Below the pieces are notes generated by a model. The model did no database searches. It was not told the DNA's origin and saw nothing but the letters and a program-made list of their open reading frames with translations. A stretch of DNA of 52,346 nucleotides, taken from assembly GCA_018267615.1 (NCBI GenBank), contig JAFDYD010000037.1, positions 602 through 52,947 of the forward strand. The letters run 5' to 3'. The position numbers and the translations under genes were made by a program. Position 1 is the first letter of the stretch. Every line of letters begins with the position of its first letter. Shown here piece by piece: positions 26,671 through 35,224 of this stretch. The stretch comes from Bacteroidota bacterium. Its GTDB lineage: Bacteria; Bacteroidota; Bacteroidia; Chitinophagales; Chitinophagaceae.

Positions 26671-27801
26671 ATGAGATTTAGATTTTCACTATATAAAATT
26701 TTAATTGTCGCCATTAGCAGCGTGTTTGCATTTGGATGCAAGGAAGTATATACACCACCGCAAAGCAATACAAATCCGAATTACCTGGTGGTAGATGGCG
26801 TGTTGACAAGTGGTGATTCAACAAAAATAAAATTGAGCCGCACCAGGAATTTAAATGATTCGGTATTGAATTCGCCGGAAGGTGGCGCAACGGTAGTGGT
26901 GATCGGAGAAGGATCGGACAGTTATCCATTAAGCGAAGAGGAGATTGGAACTTATTCGATTGGTTTGTTGTCGTTGAATGCGGGTGAAAAATACAAACTC
27001 GATATTACAACCAGCGATGGAAAACACTACGAATCCGATCAAATAATTACAAAACAGACTCCGCCGATCGACAGCCTGAACTGGACCATCAACGACAATG
27101 GCGTGCAGGTGTTCGTCAACACCCACGATCAATCAAACGGCACATTGTATTATCGCTGGCAATATGAAGAAACCTGGGAATATCACGCAGCGTTCGATTC
27201 TTATTATACCTACACCGGAGGGATGCTCGTTCCGCGCAATCCTAACGATCATGTGTACACGTGCTGGCACGACAGAAGTTCAACCGAATTGGTGCTTGCT
27301 AGTTCAGCGGGTTTGAGTGCAGATGTCATTTACCGGAACCCTGTTGTATTTATACCAAAAGGTTCTGAAAAAATCAGCGTGGAATACAGTGTGCTTGTAA
27401 AACAATATGCATTGACAAAAGAAGCATACGAATATTGGGAGAGTCTGAAAAAAAGTACTGAACTCACTGGTGGACTTTTTGATCCTTTACCAGCGCAATT
27501 GATAGGCAATATACATTGTACAACCAACCCGGATGAAAAAGCGTTGGGATATATCGCCGCATCATCTATTACCAAGCAAAGAATTTTTATAAAATATTTG
27601 GAAGTGGAACCGTGGCCGCCTCCACCGCAGGATTGTCCCGAGGTAATAGTGCCGCCGGATAGTGTCGATTATTATTTTGGTAAACATCTGTTATCGCCTG
27701 TAGCAAATCATGGGCTCACAGATTTTTCAGGTTCGTTTGCGTCTTGTGTTGATTGCACATTGAACGGAGGAACATTGGTAAAACCGTCTTTCTGGCCTTA
27801 A
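26671..27801 (+). CDS. DUF4249 lipoprotein, copy 3
   Basis: 376 residues, lipobox SSVFAFGC, and the DUF4249 opening YLVVDGVLTSGDSTKIKLS. It is the most divergent of the three: the block reads STELTGGLFDPLPAQLIGNI, and the C-terminus keeps the paired cysteines as CVDCTLNGGTLVKPSFWP. A proline-rich insert (WPPPPQDCPEVIVPPD) precedes the end. It starts 7 bp after copy 2 and ends 5 bp before the MG2 protein, so it lies inside one operon. Confidence 0.88.
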   Translation: MRFRFSLYKILIVAISSVFAFGCKEVYTPPQSNTNPNYLVVDGVLTSGDSTKIKLSRTRNLNDSVLNSPEGGATVVVIGEGSDSYPLSEEEIGTYSIGLLSLNAGEKYKLDITTSDGKHYESDQIITKQTPPIDSLNWTINDNGVQVFVNTHDQSNGTLYYRWQYEETWEYHAAFDSYYTYTGGMLVPRNPNDHVYTCWHDRSSTELVLASSAGLSADVIYRNPVVFIPKGSEKISVEYSVLVKQYALTKEAYEYWESLKKSTELTGGLFDPLPAQLIGNIHCTTNPDEKALGYIAASSITKQRIFIKYLEVEPWPPPPQDCPEVIVPPDSVDYYFGKHLLSPVANHGLTDFSGSFASCVDCTLNGGTLVKPSFWP

Positions 27802-27806
27802 TTAAA

Positions 27807-30224
27807 ATGAGTATGAAAAAATATTTTATTGGTTTAATGAAATGCAGGCTGATTTTTTTCGTGTGTGGCTGCGCGTTATTAAGTTCAGTTGAATGCGCTG
27901 CACAAAATGAAACTACCGGTTACCTGCAGTCGCAGTTCAATCAATATAACAGCCAGGCAATACAGGAAAAACTATTTGTGCATACCGATAAACCTTTTTA
28001 CGTAGCGGGAGACATCATGTGGTTCAAAGTTTATTATGTGGATGGGAATTTCAACAAGCCATTGGACTTAAGCAAAATCGCTTACCTGGAAGTATTGAAC
28101 AAAGATCAGAAACCGGTGTTGCAGGCAAAAATTGCGATGAAGGATGGGAGCGGAGAAGGCTCCTTCTTTATACCCCTCTCACTGAACTCGGGTAACTATA
28201 AGTTGCGCGCATATACAAACTGGATGAAAAATTTCAGCCAGGATTTTTATTTCGAAAAAAATATTACGATCGTCAATTCATTAAAAAATCTTGGCGAAAA
28301 AACAGCCGACAGTGCAACAGGATATGATATCGGTTTTTTTCCGGAAGGAGGAAATATGGTAAGCGGTCTTCAAAGCAAAATAGCTTTTCGTGTAGCAGAT
28401 CAAAACGGAAAGGGAGTGGAGTTCAAAGGTACTTTGACGGATGAAGAGAATAATACAGTCGCGAGTTTTCAGCCATCCCGTTTCGGTATCGGTTATTTTT
28501 CTTTCACGCCGGTGGCAAATAAAAAATACCGGGCGATTATCCGGTTGAATAATAGCAGTGTGGTGGTGAGCGAATTCCCGACTGTGTATTCGCAGGGATA
28601 TACGATGCATTTGGAGAATGCGGGGAATGATCAGCTAAGCGTCACCGTTAGTACCAATATCAATATTGGTAACAACGCCGTTTATCTTTTTGCCCATACC
28701 CGCCAATCCGTAAAAGTCGCGGCGCTTGGTGCGATGAATGATGGAAAAGCTGTATTCACCATCGATAAAAGTAAATTGGGAGAAGGGATTTCGAATATCA
28801 CCATTTTCAACAGTCTCAGGCAACCTGTTTGCGAAAGATTATATTTTAAAAAACCTTCCTCCCTAAAAATAACTGCCAATACGAACGGAGATGAATTCCG
28901 TTCCAGGAAAAAAATATATGTCAACATCGACGCGCAGGCCGACACAAAACCTGTTGTTGCGGATATGTCATTATCCGTTTATAAAATCGATTCGCTCGGA
29001 GCAGAACCTGGTGCAGATATTCTTACTTATTTGTGGCTGGTATCTGATCTGCAAGGAAAAATCGAATCACCGGAATATTACTTGAATAATACAGGTCCGG
29101 ATGTTGAAGTAGCGACAGACAACCTCATGCTCACCCATGGATGGCGGAGATTTAAATGGGAAGACGCTTTTCAAAATAAAGCAGCAGCTTTTGAATTTAT
29201 TCCGGAGTATGAAGGACATGTGGTCGCTGGCAAGATCACTGATAAAAGATCGGGTAGTCCGATTGAGAATGCATTGACTTATTTGTCTGCGCCGGGAACC
29301 CATTTCCAAATAGGAAGTTCATTGAGTAATAAAAAAGGTCAAATATTATTTGATATCAAAAATTTTTATGGATCGAATGAAATTGTAGTGCAGACTGACA
29401 ACCAAAAAGACACTAATTATCGCATAGATATTTTGAGCCCGTTTTCTGAAAAATTTTCGAGCGTGCCGGTTCCGTCATTCAATATATCTGAAGATGTGCG
29501 CGAAGACCTGGTAACACGCAGCGTTGGTATGCAAGTGCAAAATGCATATCAGAATGATAACCTGCAAAGATTCGATATGCCCGAAATGGCCGACAGCACT
29601 TCATTCTATGGCGTTCCAGATTATAAATTTTTCCTCGATGAATATACGCGTTTCAATACGATGGAAGAAGTGATGCGCGAGTATATTACAGGCGTGTCTT
29701 TGCGAAAACACCAGCAGAAATTTTACTTCAGGATGTTCAATGATCCGTATCGTTCTTTTTTTGATGATGATCCTTTGGTGCTGCTCGATGGCGTGCCGGT
29801 ATTTGATGCAGACAAAATCATTTCGATGAATCCATTGAAAATAAAAAAGATTGAGGTGGTGGACAGGAGATATTATCTTGGACCGATCAGTGCGAGTGGT
29901 ATTGTAAGTTATACAACATACAAAGGTGATATGGAAGGATTGCAATTCGACCCGAATACATTGGTACTGGAATATGAAGGCTTGCAGATGCAGCGCGAAT
30001 TTTATTCACCAGTTTACGAAACAGAAAAACAGATCAGCAGCCGCATACCTGATTTCAGAAATCTCTTGTATTGGTCGCCGAATGTAAAAACAGATATGCA
30101 TGGAAAGAAGCAATTGAATTTTTACAGTTCGGATCAGCAGGGAAAATATATGGTAATGATCCAGGGAATAACGGCAGATGGAAAAGCGGGAAGCCAGTCG
30201 TTCACGTTTGATGTAATAAAATAA
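27807..30224 (+). CDS. MG2-domain secreted protein with a plug-like C-terminus
   Basis: 805 residues from the ATG at 27807; the longer reading frame from 27753 overlaps the preceding gene. After a signal peptide (ending near CAAQ) comes an alpha-2-macroglobulin MG2-like domain (KLFVHTDKPFYVAGDIMWFK) and further beta-sandwich repeats. A carboxypeptidase-regulatory-like segment lies at about 475-560 (VVAGKITDKRSGSPIENAL). The last quarter contains PLVLLDGVPVFDADKIISMN and IKKIEVVDRRYYLGPISASG, which resemble a TonB receptor plug, but no barrel follows. It is the last gene of the operon begun at 20821 and is probably a periplasmic or surface partner of the receptor. Confidence 0.83.
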   Translation: MSMKKYFIGLMKCRLIFFVCGCALLSSVECAAQNETTGYLQSQFNQYNSQAIQEKLFVHTDKPFYVAGDIMWFKVYYVDGNFNKPLDLSKIAYLEVLNKDQKPVLQAKIAMKDGSGEGSFFIPLSLNSGNYKLRAYTNWMKNFSQDFYFEKNITIVNSLKNLGEKTADSATGYDIGFFPEGGNMVSGLQSKIAFRVADQNGKGVEFKGTLTDEENNTVASFQPSRFGIGYFSFTPVANKKYRAIIRLNNSSVVVSEFPTVYSQGYTMHLENAGNDQLSVTVSTNINIGNNAVYLFAHTRQSVKVAALGAMNDGKAVFTIDKSKLGEGISNITIFNSLRQPVCERLYFKKPSSLKITANTNGDEFRSRKKIYVNIDAQADTKPVVADMSLSVYKIDSLGAEPGADILTYLWLVSDLQGKIESPEYYLNNTGPDVEVATDNLMLTHGWRRFKWEDAFQNKAAAFEFIPEYEGHVVAGKITDKRSGSPIENALTYLSAPGTHFQIGSSLSNKKGQILFDIKNFYGSNEIVVQTDNQKDTNYRIDILSPFSEKFSSVPVPSFNISEDVREDLVTRSVGMQVQNAYQNDNLQRFDMPEMADSTSFYGVPDYKFFLDEYTRFNTMEEVMREYITGVSLRKHQQKFYFRMFNDPYRSFFDDDPLVLLDGVPVFDADKIISMNPLKIKKIEVVDRRYYLGPISASGIVSYTTYKGDMEGLQFDPNTLVLEYEGLQMQREFYSPVYETEKQISSRIPDFRNLLYWSPNVKTDMHGKKQLNFYSSDQQGKYMVMIQGITADGKAGSQSFTFDVIK

Positions 30225-30230
30225 AATTGC

Positions 30231-30293
30231 GATTTTTTGATTTTGGGATGGAGAGATTTTTGTATTTTATATAAATCCCAAAATAACAAAATC
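30231..30293. repeat. Imperfect palindrome after the MG2 gene
   Basis: ATTTTGGGAT (30240-30249) pairs with ATCCCAAAAT (30275-30284). Flanking TTTTTG/CAAAA extends the stem with mismatches. It begins 7 bp after the operon's last stop. Confidence 0.7.
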
Positions 30294-30349
30294 ACCAAAT
30301 TCGATAAACATATCAACCTGTGTGAGACCTAAGATCAATGGTTAAGCAG

Positions 30350-30369
30350 GTAGTTACTACGGTAACTAC
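30350..30369 (+). other. UACG-tetraloop hairpin before the terminator
   Basis: GTAGTTAC (30350-30357) and GTAACTAC (30362-30369) form a perfect 8-bp stem closed by the very stable C(UACG)G tetraloop. It sits 2 bp before the terminator at 30372. It could protect the 3' end of the long operon mRNA or belong to a small RNA; no promoter is evident. Confidence 0.6.
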
Positions 30370-30371
30370 GT

Positions 30372-30397
30372 AAGGAGCGTTTCTACGCTCCTTTTTC
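30372..30397 (+). terminator. Rho-independent terminator of the TonB receptor operon
   Basis: AAGGAGCGT (30372-30380) pairs perfectly with ACGCTCCTT (30385-30393) over a 4-base loop, followed by more T residues. Confidence 0.85.
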
Positions 30398-30422
30398 ATT
30401 TTTCGGGCAAGGGATTTTATGT

Positions 30423-30430
30423 TAGATTTG
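30423..30430 (+). promoter_or_regulatory. -7 promoter element of tRNA-Pro
   Basis: TAGATTTG matches TAnnTTTG exactly, 35 bp before the tRNA 5' end. Confidence 0.65.
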
Positions 30431-30465
30431 CAGCCCCCAAAAGAAACTTTATCCATAATGATTTT

Positions 30466-30539
30466 CGGGTAGTGGCGCAGCCCGGTAGCGCACTTGTATG
30501 GGGTGCAAGGGGTCGCAAGTTCGAATCTTGTCTACCCGA
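30466..30539 (+). tRNA. tRNA-Pro (anticodon GGG)
   Basis: 74 nt folding as a complete cloverleaf. The acceptor stem CGGGTAG/CTACCCG is perfect. The D arm is GCGC...GCGC, the anticodon arm is CTTGT-ATGGGGT-GCAAG with anticodon GGG, and the T arm is GCAAG-TTCGAAT-CTTGT. The discriminator base is A. The CCA end is not encoded. It reads CCC and CCU codons. Confidence 0.95.
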
Positions 30540-30540
30540 C

Positions 30541-30572
30541 AAAAAAGACAACTGATATAGTTGTCTTTTTTA
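30541..30572 (+). terminator. Terminator after tRNA-Pro
   Basis: AAAAAAGACAACT pairs with AGTTGTCTTTTTT over a short loop directly after the tRNA. The T-rich arm provides the release tract. Confidence 0.85.
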
Positions 30573-30751
30573 TTTTAATAATTTTTGGCAGTTATATGCA
30601 ACTCAGGATAAAAAAGATTTTTCAATTATATTAAACGAAAACCGTTTTTGTCGCCGGGGAGCCACCGCCACACTTATTTAAAAATGTCTGCTATTAAAAT
30701 AGGTTTACACATGGTATGCAATCTTCAGAAAAAAATATTGGCAATCGGTAG

Positions 30752-32164
30752 CTATTTTATTTTCCACCGGATAAACACCGTGGCGTTTACGGGTGATCCG
30801 CCGGATGGCAGTTCAAGAACTTTTGTTACGGGAATAAAAACTGCTGCGCCCAGGGATAATTTGTTTAACCTGTATAAAATTTCAACTTTGCCTGTGATGA
30901 AAAATGTTTTCACATATTTCCATTCGGCAGCAGATCGTTTCACTCCAAATAAAGAATCGGGTATGGATGCGCCACCCGTTAACCTTGTTGTTTGCTGATT
31001 TACCAGGGCCGCAGATTGCCAATAAAAATGAAGACCAGTCCCGATGGCCCATCTCTCTGTAATATTATAATCATATATCAGTCCGGCAAAGAAGCCGCTT
31101 GTTTTGATTATTGCAGTGCTTCTTCGAACCAGGGATGAATCGAACACGGACAACGGCCCTATGGAATCTCCCAAACTTTTGTTTCCCGTAAAATATTGCT
31201 CCACGGGTCTTATGAGCAATTGCAATTCTCCGTTATTTCCAATTTGCCTGCCCGCCCATAATCCAGGTATAAACAGGTTATAGAATTGGTTATGCGCATT
31301 GGTTCCGGTAAAATATTCCTGCACTCCATACAATGGAATATCTTCATCCCACTGCAAACCGAAATGAAATGACGAACCATTGTTGTTCTTCAGCTTTGCA
31401 CTTTTACCGGGTGACGTGGCAGTGAAAGTTTTGGCGGAATCAATATTGCTCTTCGTTTTCGTGCGTGTCATATTCACCGAACTATCATAAAAAATCGAAT
31501 CCTTCTTTATCCCGGATCGTTCATTGTTTGCTTTGGCGGACGAAGTGGTAATGGAGTCACCAATATTATTTTTATTCAATGACTGATCCCTTTTTGGATT
31601 GCTGCTTTTTACTGCGTCATCTTTCGGTTTGTTAAGTATGGTGCTTTTTTCAAAATCAGTTTTTCCTTTAAGCGAATCTGGCCGATGCAATGATTTTTGT
31701 GGTGTTGCATTTGATCGGCCATGTGCATTTACATTTTGCGAAATAGTAGTTTCAGAGTTTGACAGTTTTTTATGAGCCGGATGCGTGGAAGCTGGTTTAT
31801 CCACGGCCTGCTTTGGAAACCGTCTCACGGGTTTATCCGTGAATATGATATAACCGTTATAAAAAGTATAGCTCAATGATGTGGTTTTTTTTATACGGTC
31901 CAATATTTTTGAAAGGGAATAATCTGCTTTTGGAAATTCAAGTTCTTTAGAACCTTTCACTTTTACCGAGTTAAATGAGATCCTTATCCCGCTTCTGTTG
32001 TGAATATATTTTGTAAGTGAATCCAAAGAAATTTTTCCTTCCAGAAAAAATAATTCACCTGCTCCATTATTCTTTTTTTGAGAATTTTGGGCGAACCCAT
32101 AATTACCCGCAGCCAGGGAGAAACAAAATGCCAGTGATAAAAACACCAATTTATTCACATCCAT
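30752..32164 (-). CDS. STN-domain protein with predicted outer-membrane barrel-like C-terminus
   Basis: 470 residues with a signal peptide (about 1-25). Residues about 38-115 form an STN domain (FFLEGKISLDSLTKYIHNRS, then YSLSKILDRI and FYNGYIIFTDKPV). A long low-complexity Ser/Lys/Asn/Thr linker spans about 120-275. The C-terminal part (about 280-470) is rich in amphipathic strands and ends VNATVFIRWKIK, like an outer-membrane barrel of about eight strands. There is no TonB plug. Its start overlaps fecR by 14 bases. It is inferred to be an outer-membrane partner that signals through its STN domain to FecR. Confidence 0.75.
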   Translation of the reverse strand: MDVNKLVFLSLAFCFSLAAGNYGFAQNSQKKNNGAGELFFLEGKISLDSLTKYIHNRSGIRISFNSVKVKGSKELEFPKADYSLSKILDRIKKTTSLSYTFYNGYIIFTDKPVRRFPKQAVDKPASTHPAHKKLSNSETTISQNVNAHGRSNATPQKSLHRPDSLKGKTDFEKSTILNKPKDDAVKSSNPKRDQSLNKNNIGDSITTSSAKANNERSGIKKDSIFYDSSVNMTRTKTKSNIDSAKTFTATSPGKSAKLKNNNGSSFHFGLQWDEDIPLYGVQEYFTGTNAHNQFYNLFIPGLWAGRQIGNNGELQLLIRPVEQYFTGNKSLGDSIGPLSVFDSSLVRRSTAIIKTSGFFAGLIYDYNITERWAIGTGLHFYWQSAALVNQQTTRLTGGASIPDSLFGVKRSAAEWKYVKTFFITGKVEILYRLNKLSLGAAVFIPVTKVLELPSGGSPVNATVFIRWKIK

Positions 32165-33068
32165 TTCCTGTTAATAAAACCCGTTTATTCGTTTCATCAA
32201 TACTATACTCGAAATTGAGCGTGTACGACATTACATCCAGTATTTCTTTCAGGCTCTTATTATCAAATCTTGTTGTAATCCTGCAATTGTATAGGTTTTT
32301 ACTTTTCAATATTATTTGAACTCCGTATGCTTTTCCGATTGATGCGGCAACTTCCTGGAGTGGAGCATCTGAAAATTGAAAAATTCCTGTTGCATAACTG
32401 AATAAATTGATATCGGTGCGCTCCTTACTGCCCAGTCGCTTTGCATTTTCATCGAACCAGATGGACTGGCCAGATTCAAGTGTTGTCTTTTGTCCATTGG
32501 TTTCTATAATTACCGTTCCTGAATCAACATGAACGGATGAAATGCCTGACGCCGCATCAAACAAAATATATGCCTTTCCGTTTGATAACGATACGTCAAA
32601 CGAACCCGCCTGTATGTGGGATGCTTGTCGATTATCCCTGCGGTCGCATTCAAAATACGCAGCGCCCTGTATGGAAAAAACTGGCTCCTCATTTTCTTTT
32701 ACAATTTCTTTGATACTGCTGTGCCTGTCTAAGAATGCGATGGTGCCATCAGGCAAAATATTTTTACGGGGCGTATCCTCTGTATGATAAGTTACTGGTT
32801 GCGTTTTTATTTGTGACGGCCTGGAGGATAAAAAATAAGTGGTTAATGCCACGGCTGCTATGGCTACACCCGTGTAAAAAAAAGCTCTTATCAACGCGGG
32901 CCTGGCGGATTTAATATGGCGCAATTTTCCAGGTTCACTTGTGAGCAGATTCTTCATTTCCGCCCAGGCCTCGTCGGCCGGAATATCCGGTTCCGGAAAT
33001 GCTTTGGGATTTATCTTACTGTTATGTAAATTTTTCTCATCCAATGTTTTTAATATTATACTGTTCAA
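32151..33068 (-). CDS. FecR-family anti-sigma factor
   Basis: 305 residues. A cytoplasmic N-terminal part (about 1-68), one membrane span (about 69-86, FYTGVAIAAVALTTYFLSS), the FecR periplasmic domain (RKNILPDGTIAFLDRHSSIK, FSIQGAAYFECDRRD, GQSIWFDENA) and the C-terminal DUF4974/STN-like domain (FSDAPLQEVAASIGKAYGVQ). It would hold the ECF sigma factor inactive until an outer-membrane partner signals. It overlaps the sigma gene by 32 bases and the STN-barrel gene by 14, a tightly coupled trio. Confidence 0.93.
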   Translation of the reverse strand: MNSIILKTLDEKNLHNSKINPKAFPEPDIPADEAWAEMKNLLTSEPGKLRHIKSARPALIRAFFYTGVAIAAVALTTYFLSSRPSQIKTQPVTYHTEDTPRKNILPDGTIAFLDRHSSIKEIVKENEEPVFSIQGAAYFECDRRDNRQASHIQAGSFDVSLSNGKAYILFDAASGISSVHVDSGTVIIETNGQKTTLESGQSIWFDENAKRLGSKERTDINLFSYATGIFQFSDAPLQEVAASIGKAYGVQIILKSKNLYNCRITTRFDNKSLKEILDVMSYTLNFEYSIDETNKRVLLTGNGCE

Positions 33069-33579
33069 AAATTATCTTAAGCCTGTCTCGACATTCATGC
33101 AAGTGCCATTTCACGGCGCCTTCTTTCATGTCGAGGGCATTGACTATTTCTTTTATCGTAAAACCTTCTAGGTAAAATAGCGTACACACACATCTCGTCC
33201 GCGAAGGCAACTTGCCGAGGTAAAAATAAATATCTTTCCACTCCAACTGCCTGAACGGATTGTTTTCAGATGGCTCCTGGATACTTTCTGTTAACTCGAA
33301 TGTCAGTTTGTTCTTATTGTCCCTGATCAAAGTGAGGGCCGCATTCCTTACAATGGTGTAAGTCCAGTTAAAGAAAGTTCCTTTTGCCGGATCATATTGG
33401 TCAATATTTTTAAAAACTTTCAGCATACCGTTATTTAACGCGGTGAGAATTTCCTGGTTGTCGTCAAAAAAGGTTTTGCATAAGGCAAATAATGCAGGAT
33501 AAAATTTCTTATACAATTTTTCCTGGCATACCAGGTCCTGTTTTTTGCAACCGTTGATGATATGTGCTGTGTCTTCCAA
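33037..33579 (-). CDS. ECF RNA polymerase sigma factor (FecI type)
   Basis: 180 residues if started at the TTG at 33579 (giving (M)EDTAHIINGCKKQDLVCQEK). The ATG at 33690 would add 37 atypical residues and overlap the lipoprotein gene, so I prefer the TTG. Region 2 is at FYPALFALCKTFFDDNQEIL and GTFFNWTYTIVRNAALTLIR; region 4 is at GFTIKEIVNALDMKEGAVKW with the helix-turn-helix. It directs RNA polymerase to a few promoters when released by the FecR protein encoded next to it. Targets are unknown; its own operon and possibly the 20.8-30.2 kb operon are candidates. Confidence 0.88.
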   Translation of the reverse strand: MEDTAHIINGCKKQDLVCQEKLYKKFYPALFALCKTFFDDNQEILTALNNGMLKVFKNIDQYDPAKGTFFNWTYTIVRNAALTLIRDNKNKLTFELTESIQEPSENNPFRQLEWKDIYFYLGKLPSRTRCVCTLFYLEGFTIKEIVNALDMKEGAVKWHLHECRDRLKIIFEQYNIKNIG

Positions 33580-33644
33580 GTTAGTGTTGAAGGAGCCGCC
33601 CTGGTTTTTCAAGCAGAGCGGCCCCAAATTTAATATTAATAGAA

Positions 33645-34376
33645 TTACAAGCTGAGCGGGGCAATGGACACAGCGCTGGTATTGGTCCATGTAATTTTAT
33701 AGCTGTTGCCGGTTTTTTCAATGCTTCCTGTATAGCTTGTTCCATTCACCACAATGGTCAGCGTAGTTGTGCCTGTTGGTATCGGGTACAGGGAATTAAA
33801 CGCTCCAGCTTTTGCAGTGCCGTTTGTGCAACCATCAGGCACACTCACGCCTTTGAAATCTATTTTGTAGCTGCCGGTACCGATTGTTGCTTCCGAAATC
33901 AGGCTATTGCCCGAACATGTATAAGCATTTGTAGTTTGCGCAGAGAAAATCAACCCGGAATTACTACCGCTATCAAGCCTCGATGCGGTGATATTAATTA
34001 CTTCACCCGGTTTTAATGCTAAGGTAGTGGCCGGTCCGCTTAGTTTATAGGCAGAGTCAGATACAGAAACAGTGTTGGTAGCCGTTACACTTCCGAAGCT
34101 GGCCGTTACGCTGTAGCTGCCTGTTTTGCCGAACAATATCGACGCCTGGTTGCCATTAGCATTCACCTGGGTATTCGCGCTTGGGTTCACGCTCCAGTTC
34201 ACTGCACTGTTTGCATCGACCTGCGGCAATTTAAAAACCACGGGTTCGCCTTTTTTAATGGAACTTGTTTTGGACGCTTCCAAAACGGGTCCGCTTGTGT
34301 TTGTTGAATCTTTTTTACAGGACCAAATACACGCCAGGAATAGGAATGCCACAATCGGGACTATTGTCTTTTTCAT
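33645..34376 (-). CDS. Putative lipoprotein with Ig-like beta-sandwich
   Basis: 243 residues with a signal peptide and a lipobox (FLACIWSC) at about residue 20, then KKDSTNTSG. The rest is Thr/Ser/Gly/Val-rich and looks like two beta-sandwich domains: PKD/Ig-like up to about 108 (VNWSVNPSANTQV, GKTGSYSVTASFGSVTAT), and a second part with an isolated cysteine pair. No specific family is recognised. It lies 65 bp upstream of the sigma gene on the same strand and may be the first gene of that transcript, perhaps a surface component of the same signalling set. Confidence 0.72.
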   Translation of the reverse strand: MKKTIVPIVAFLFLACIWSCKKDSTNTSGPVLEASKTSSIKKGEPVVFKLPQVDANSAVNWSVNPSANTQVNANGNQASILFGKTGSYSVTASFGSVTATNTVSVSDSAYKLSGPATTLALKPGEVINITASRLDSGSNSGLIFSAQTTNAYTCSGNSLISEATIGTGSYKIDFKGVSVPDGCTNGTAKAGAFNSLYPIPTGTTTLTIVVNGTSYTGSIEKTGNSYKITWTNTSAVSIAPLSL

Positions 34377-35224
34377 AATGTAATGAATTTAAAATTTTAT
34401 CGATGTTGTTTACTTCTTAGATAAACTGCAAGCCAGGCGTAAAAGGTTAGGTGCTCGCGGAATTTTTTTTGGCGGGAAAATAGCGAGGAACATAAGGTTG
34501 ATAATGGCTTGCTTCAAGAAAAGGCCTGACCGAAATATGCATGTACGATACCCTGAAAGATTATTCCTGGATTGATGAATTTTCTATCCCGGAAATCCCG
34601 AAGCAAAAACAAAACAGGTATAGCACGTGCACGTGATATTCATCACACACATTATTTTTTGAGAACAGTAAAAAATTATTGCACTTATAAATTGATAGGT
34701 GTATTCGATTATGATGAAAACAGAATAATTAAAGTTTCCATTTATCGGGGATTTTTTTCACGGCAAATTTTCTATCGAAAAAAAAATTGGATCACCTCAT
34801 GCTATTCTTTCCATCAGGCAATCCATAACATGATATCTATTTAAATTTCATTATTTTAAAATCTTCCACCCCGGCTCATTATTATTTTTTTTTGATGCGC
34901 CATTGCAATAACTGCCGGTGGCGTCGATAAAAAAAAGAAAACAGGAAACTCATAAAAAAAATTTATCGCGCAAATTTTCACTTCGCGAAAAAAAAATTCC
35001 TGCATCAAGGGAAACTCTTACGTGTTATTTTTTCATCCGACAATGGCATAACTATTGCGCTACTTGTTGCGAAAAATCTAATTAAGAAAATTGCCAGGCT
35101 TGTAAAATACGATTGCATTTTTACGAGTCTATTTTAGATCAGGATCATTTGAAAATAAAATGATCGCGATACGCGTGCATATTTTCAAAATCTTTTTTTT
35201 GGTCAAGTTCCTGATTTAGCCATA
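34377..35224. other. 848-bp AT-rich intergenic region
   Basis: No convincing gene. The only longer reading frame (34572-34844, 90 codons) has a basic, low-quality composition and no recognisable start context. The stretch is rich in A and T runs. Its one clear signal is the sigma54-like promoter at 35044-35058. It separates the sigma/FecR series (leftward) from the peptide locus (rightward). Confidence 0.6.
35044..35058 (+). promoter_or_regulatory. Sigma54-like promoter upstream of the DUF6734/peptide locus
   Basis: TGGCAT-N5-TTGC with the invariant GG (35045-35046) and GC (35057-35058) at the canonical 10-base spacing. It lies about 165 bp before the ATG at 35225. Confidence 0.55.

Noticed and set aside
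30314..30397. tmRNA, SRP RNA or 6S RNA
   Set aside because: None of the conserved sequences (tag ORF, GGAAG.AGCAGCC-type SRP core, TrmA-type T arm) is present; only a hairpin plus terminator is supported.
30585..30600. TTGGCAGTTATATGCA as a sigma54 promoter
   Set aside because: The GG and GC dinucleotides are 9 instead of 10 bases apart and no gene follows on that strand.
34572..34844. 90-codon reading frame in the AT-rich gap
   Set aside because: Unusual basic/aromatic composition, no family signature, no start context; it looks like a chance frame in AT-rich DNA.
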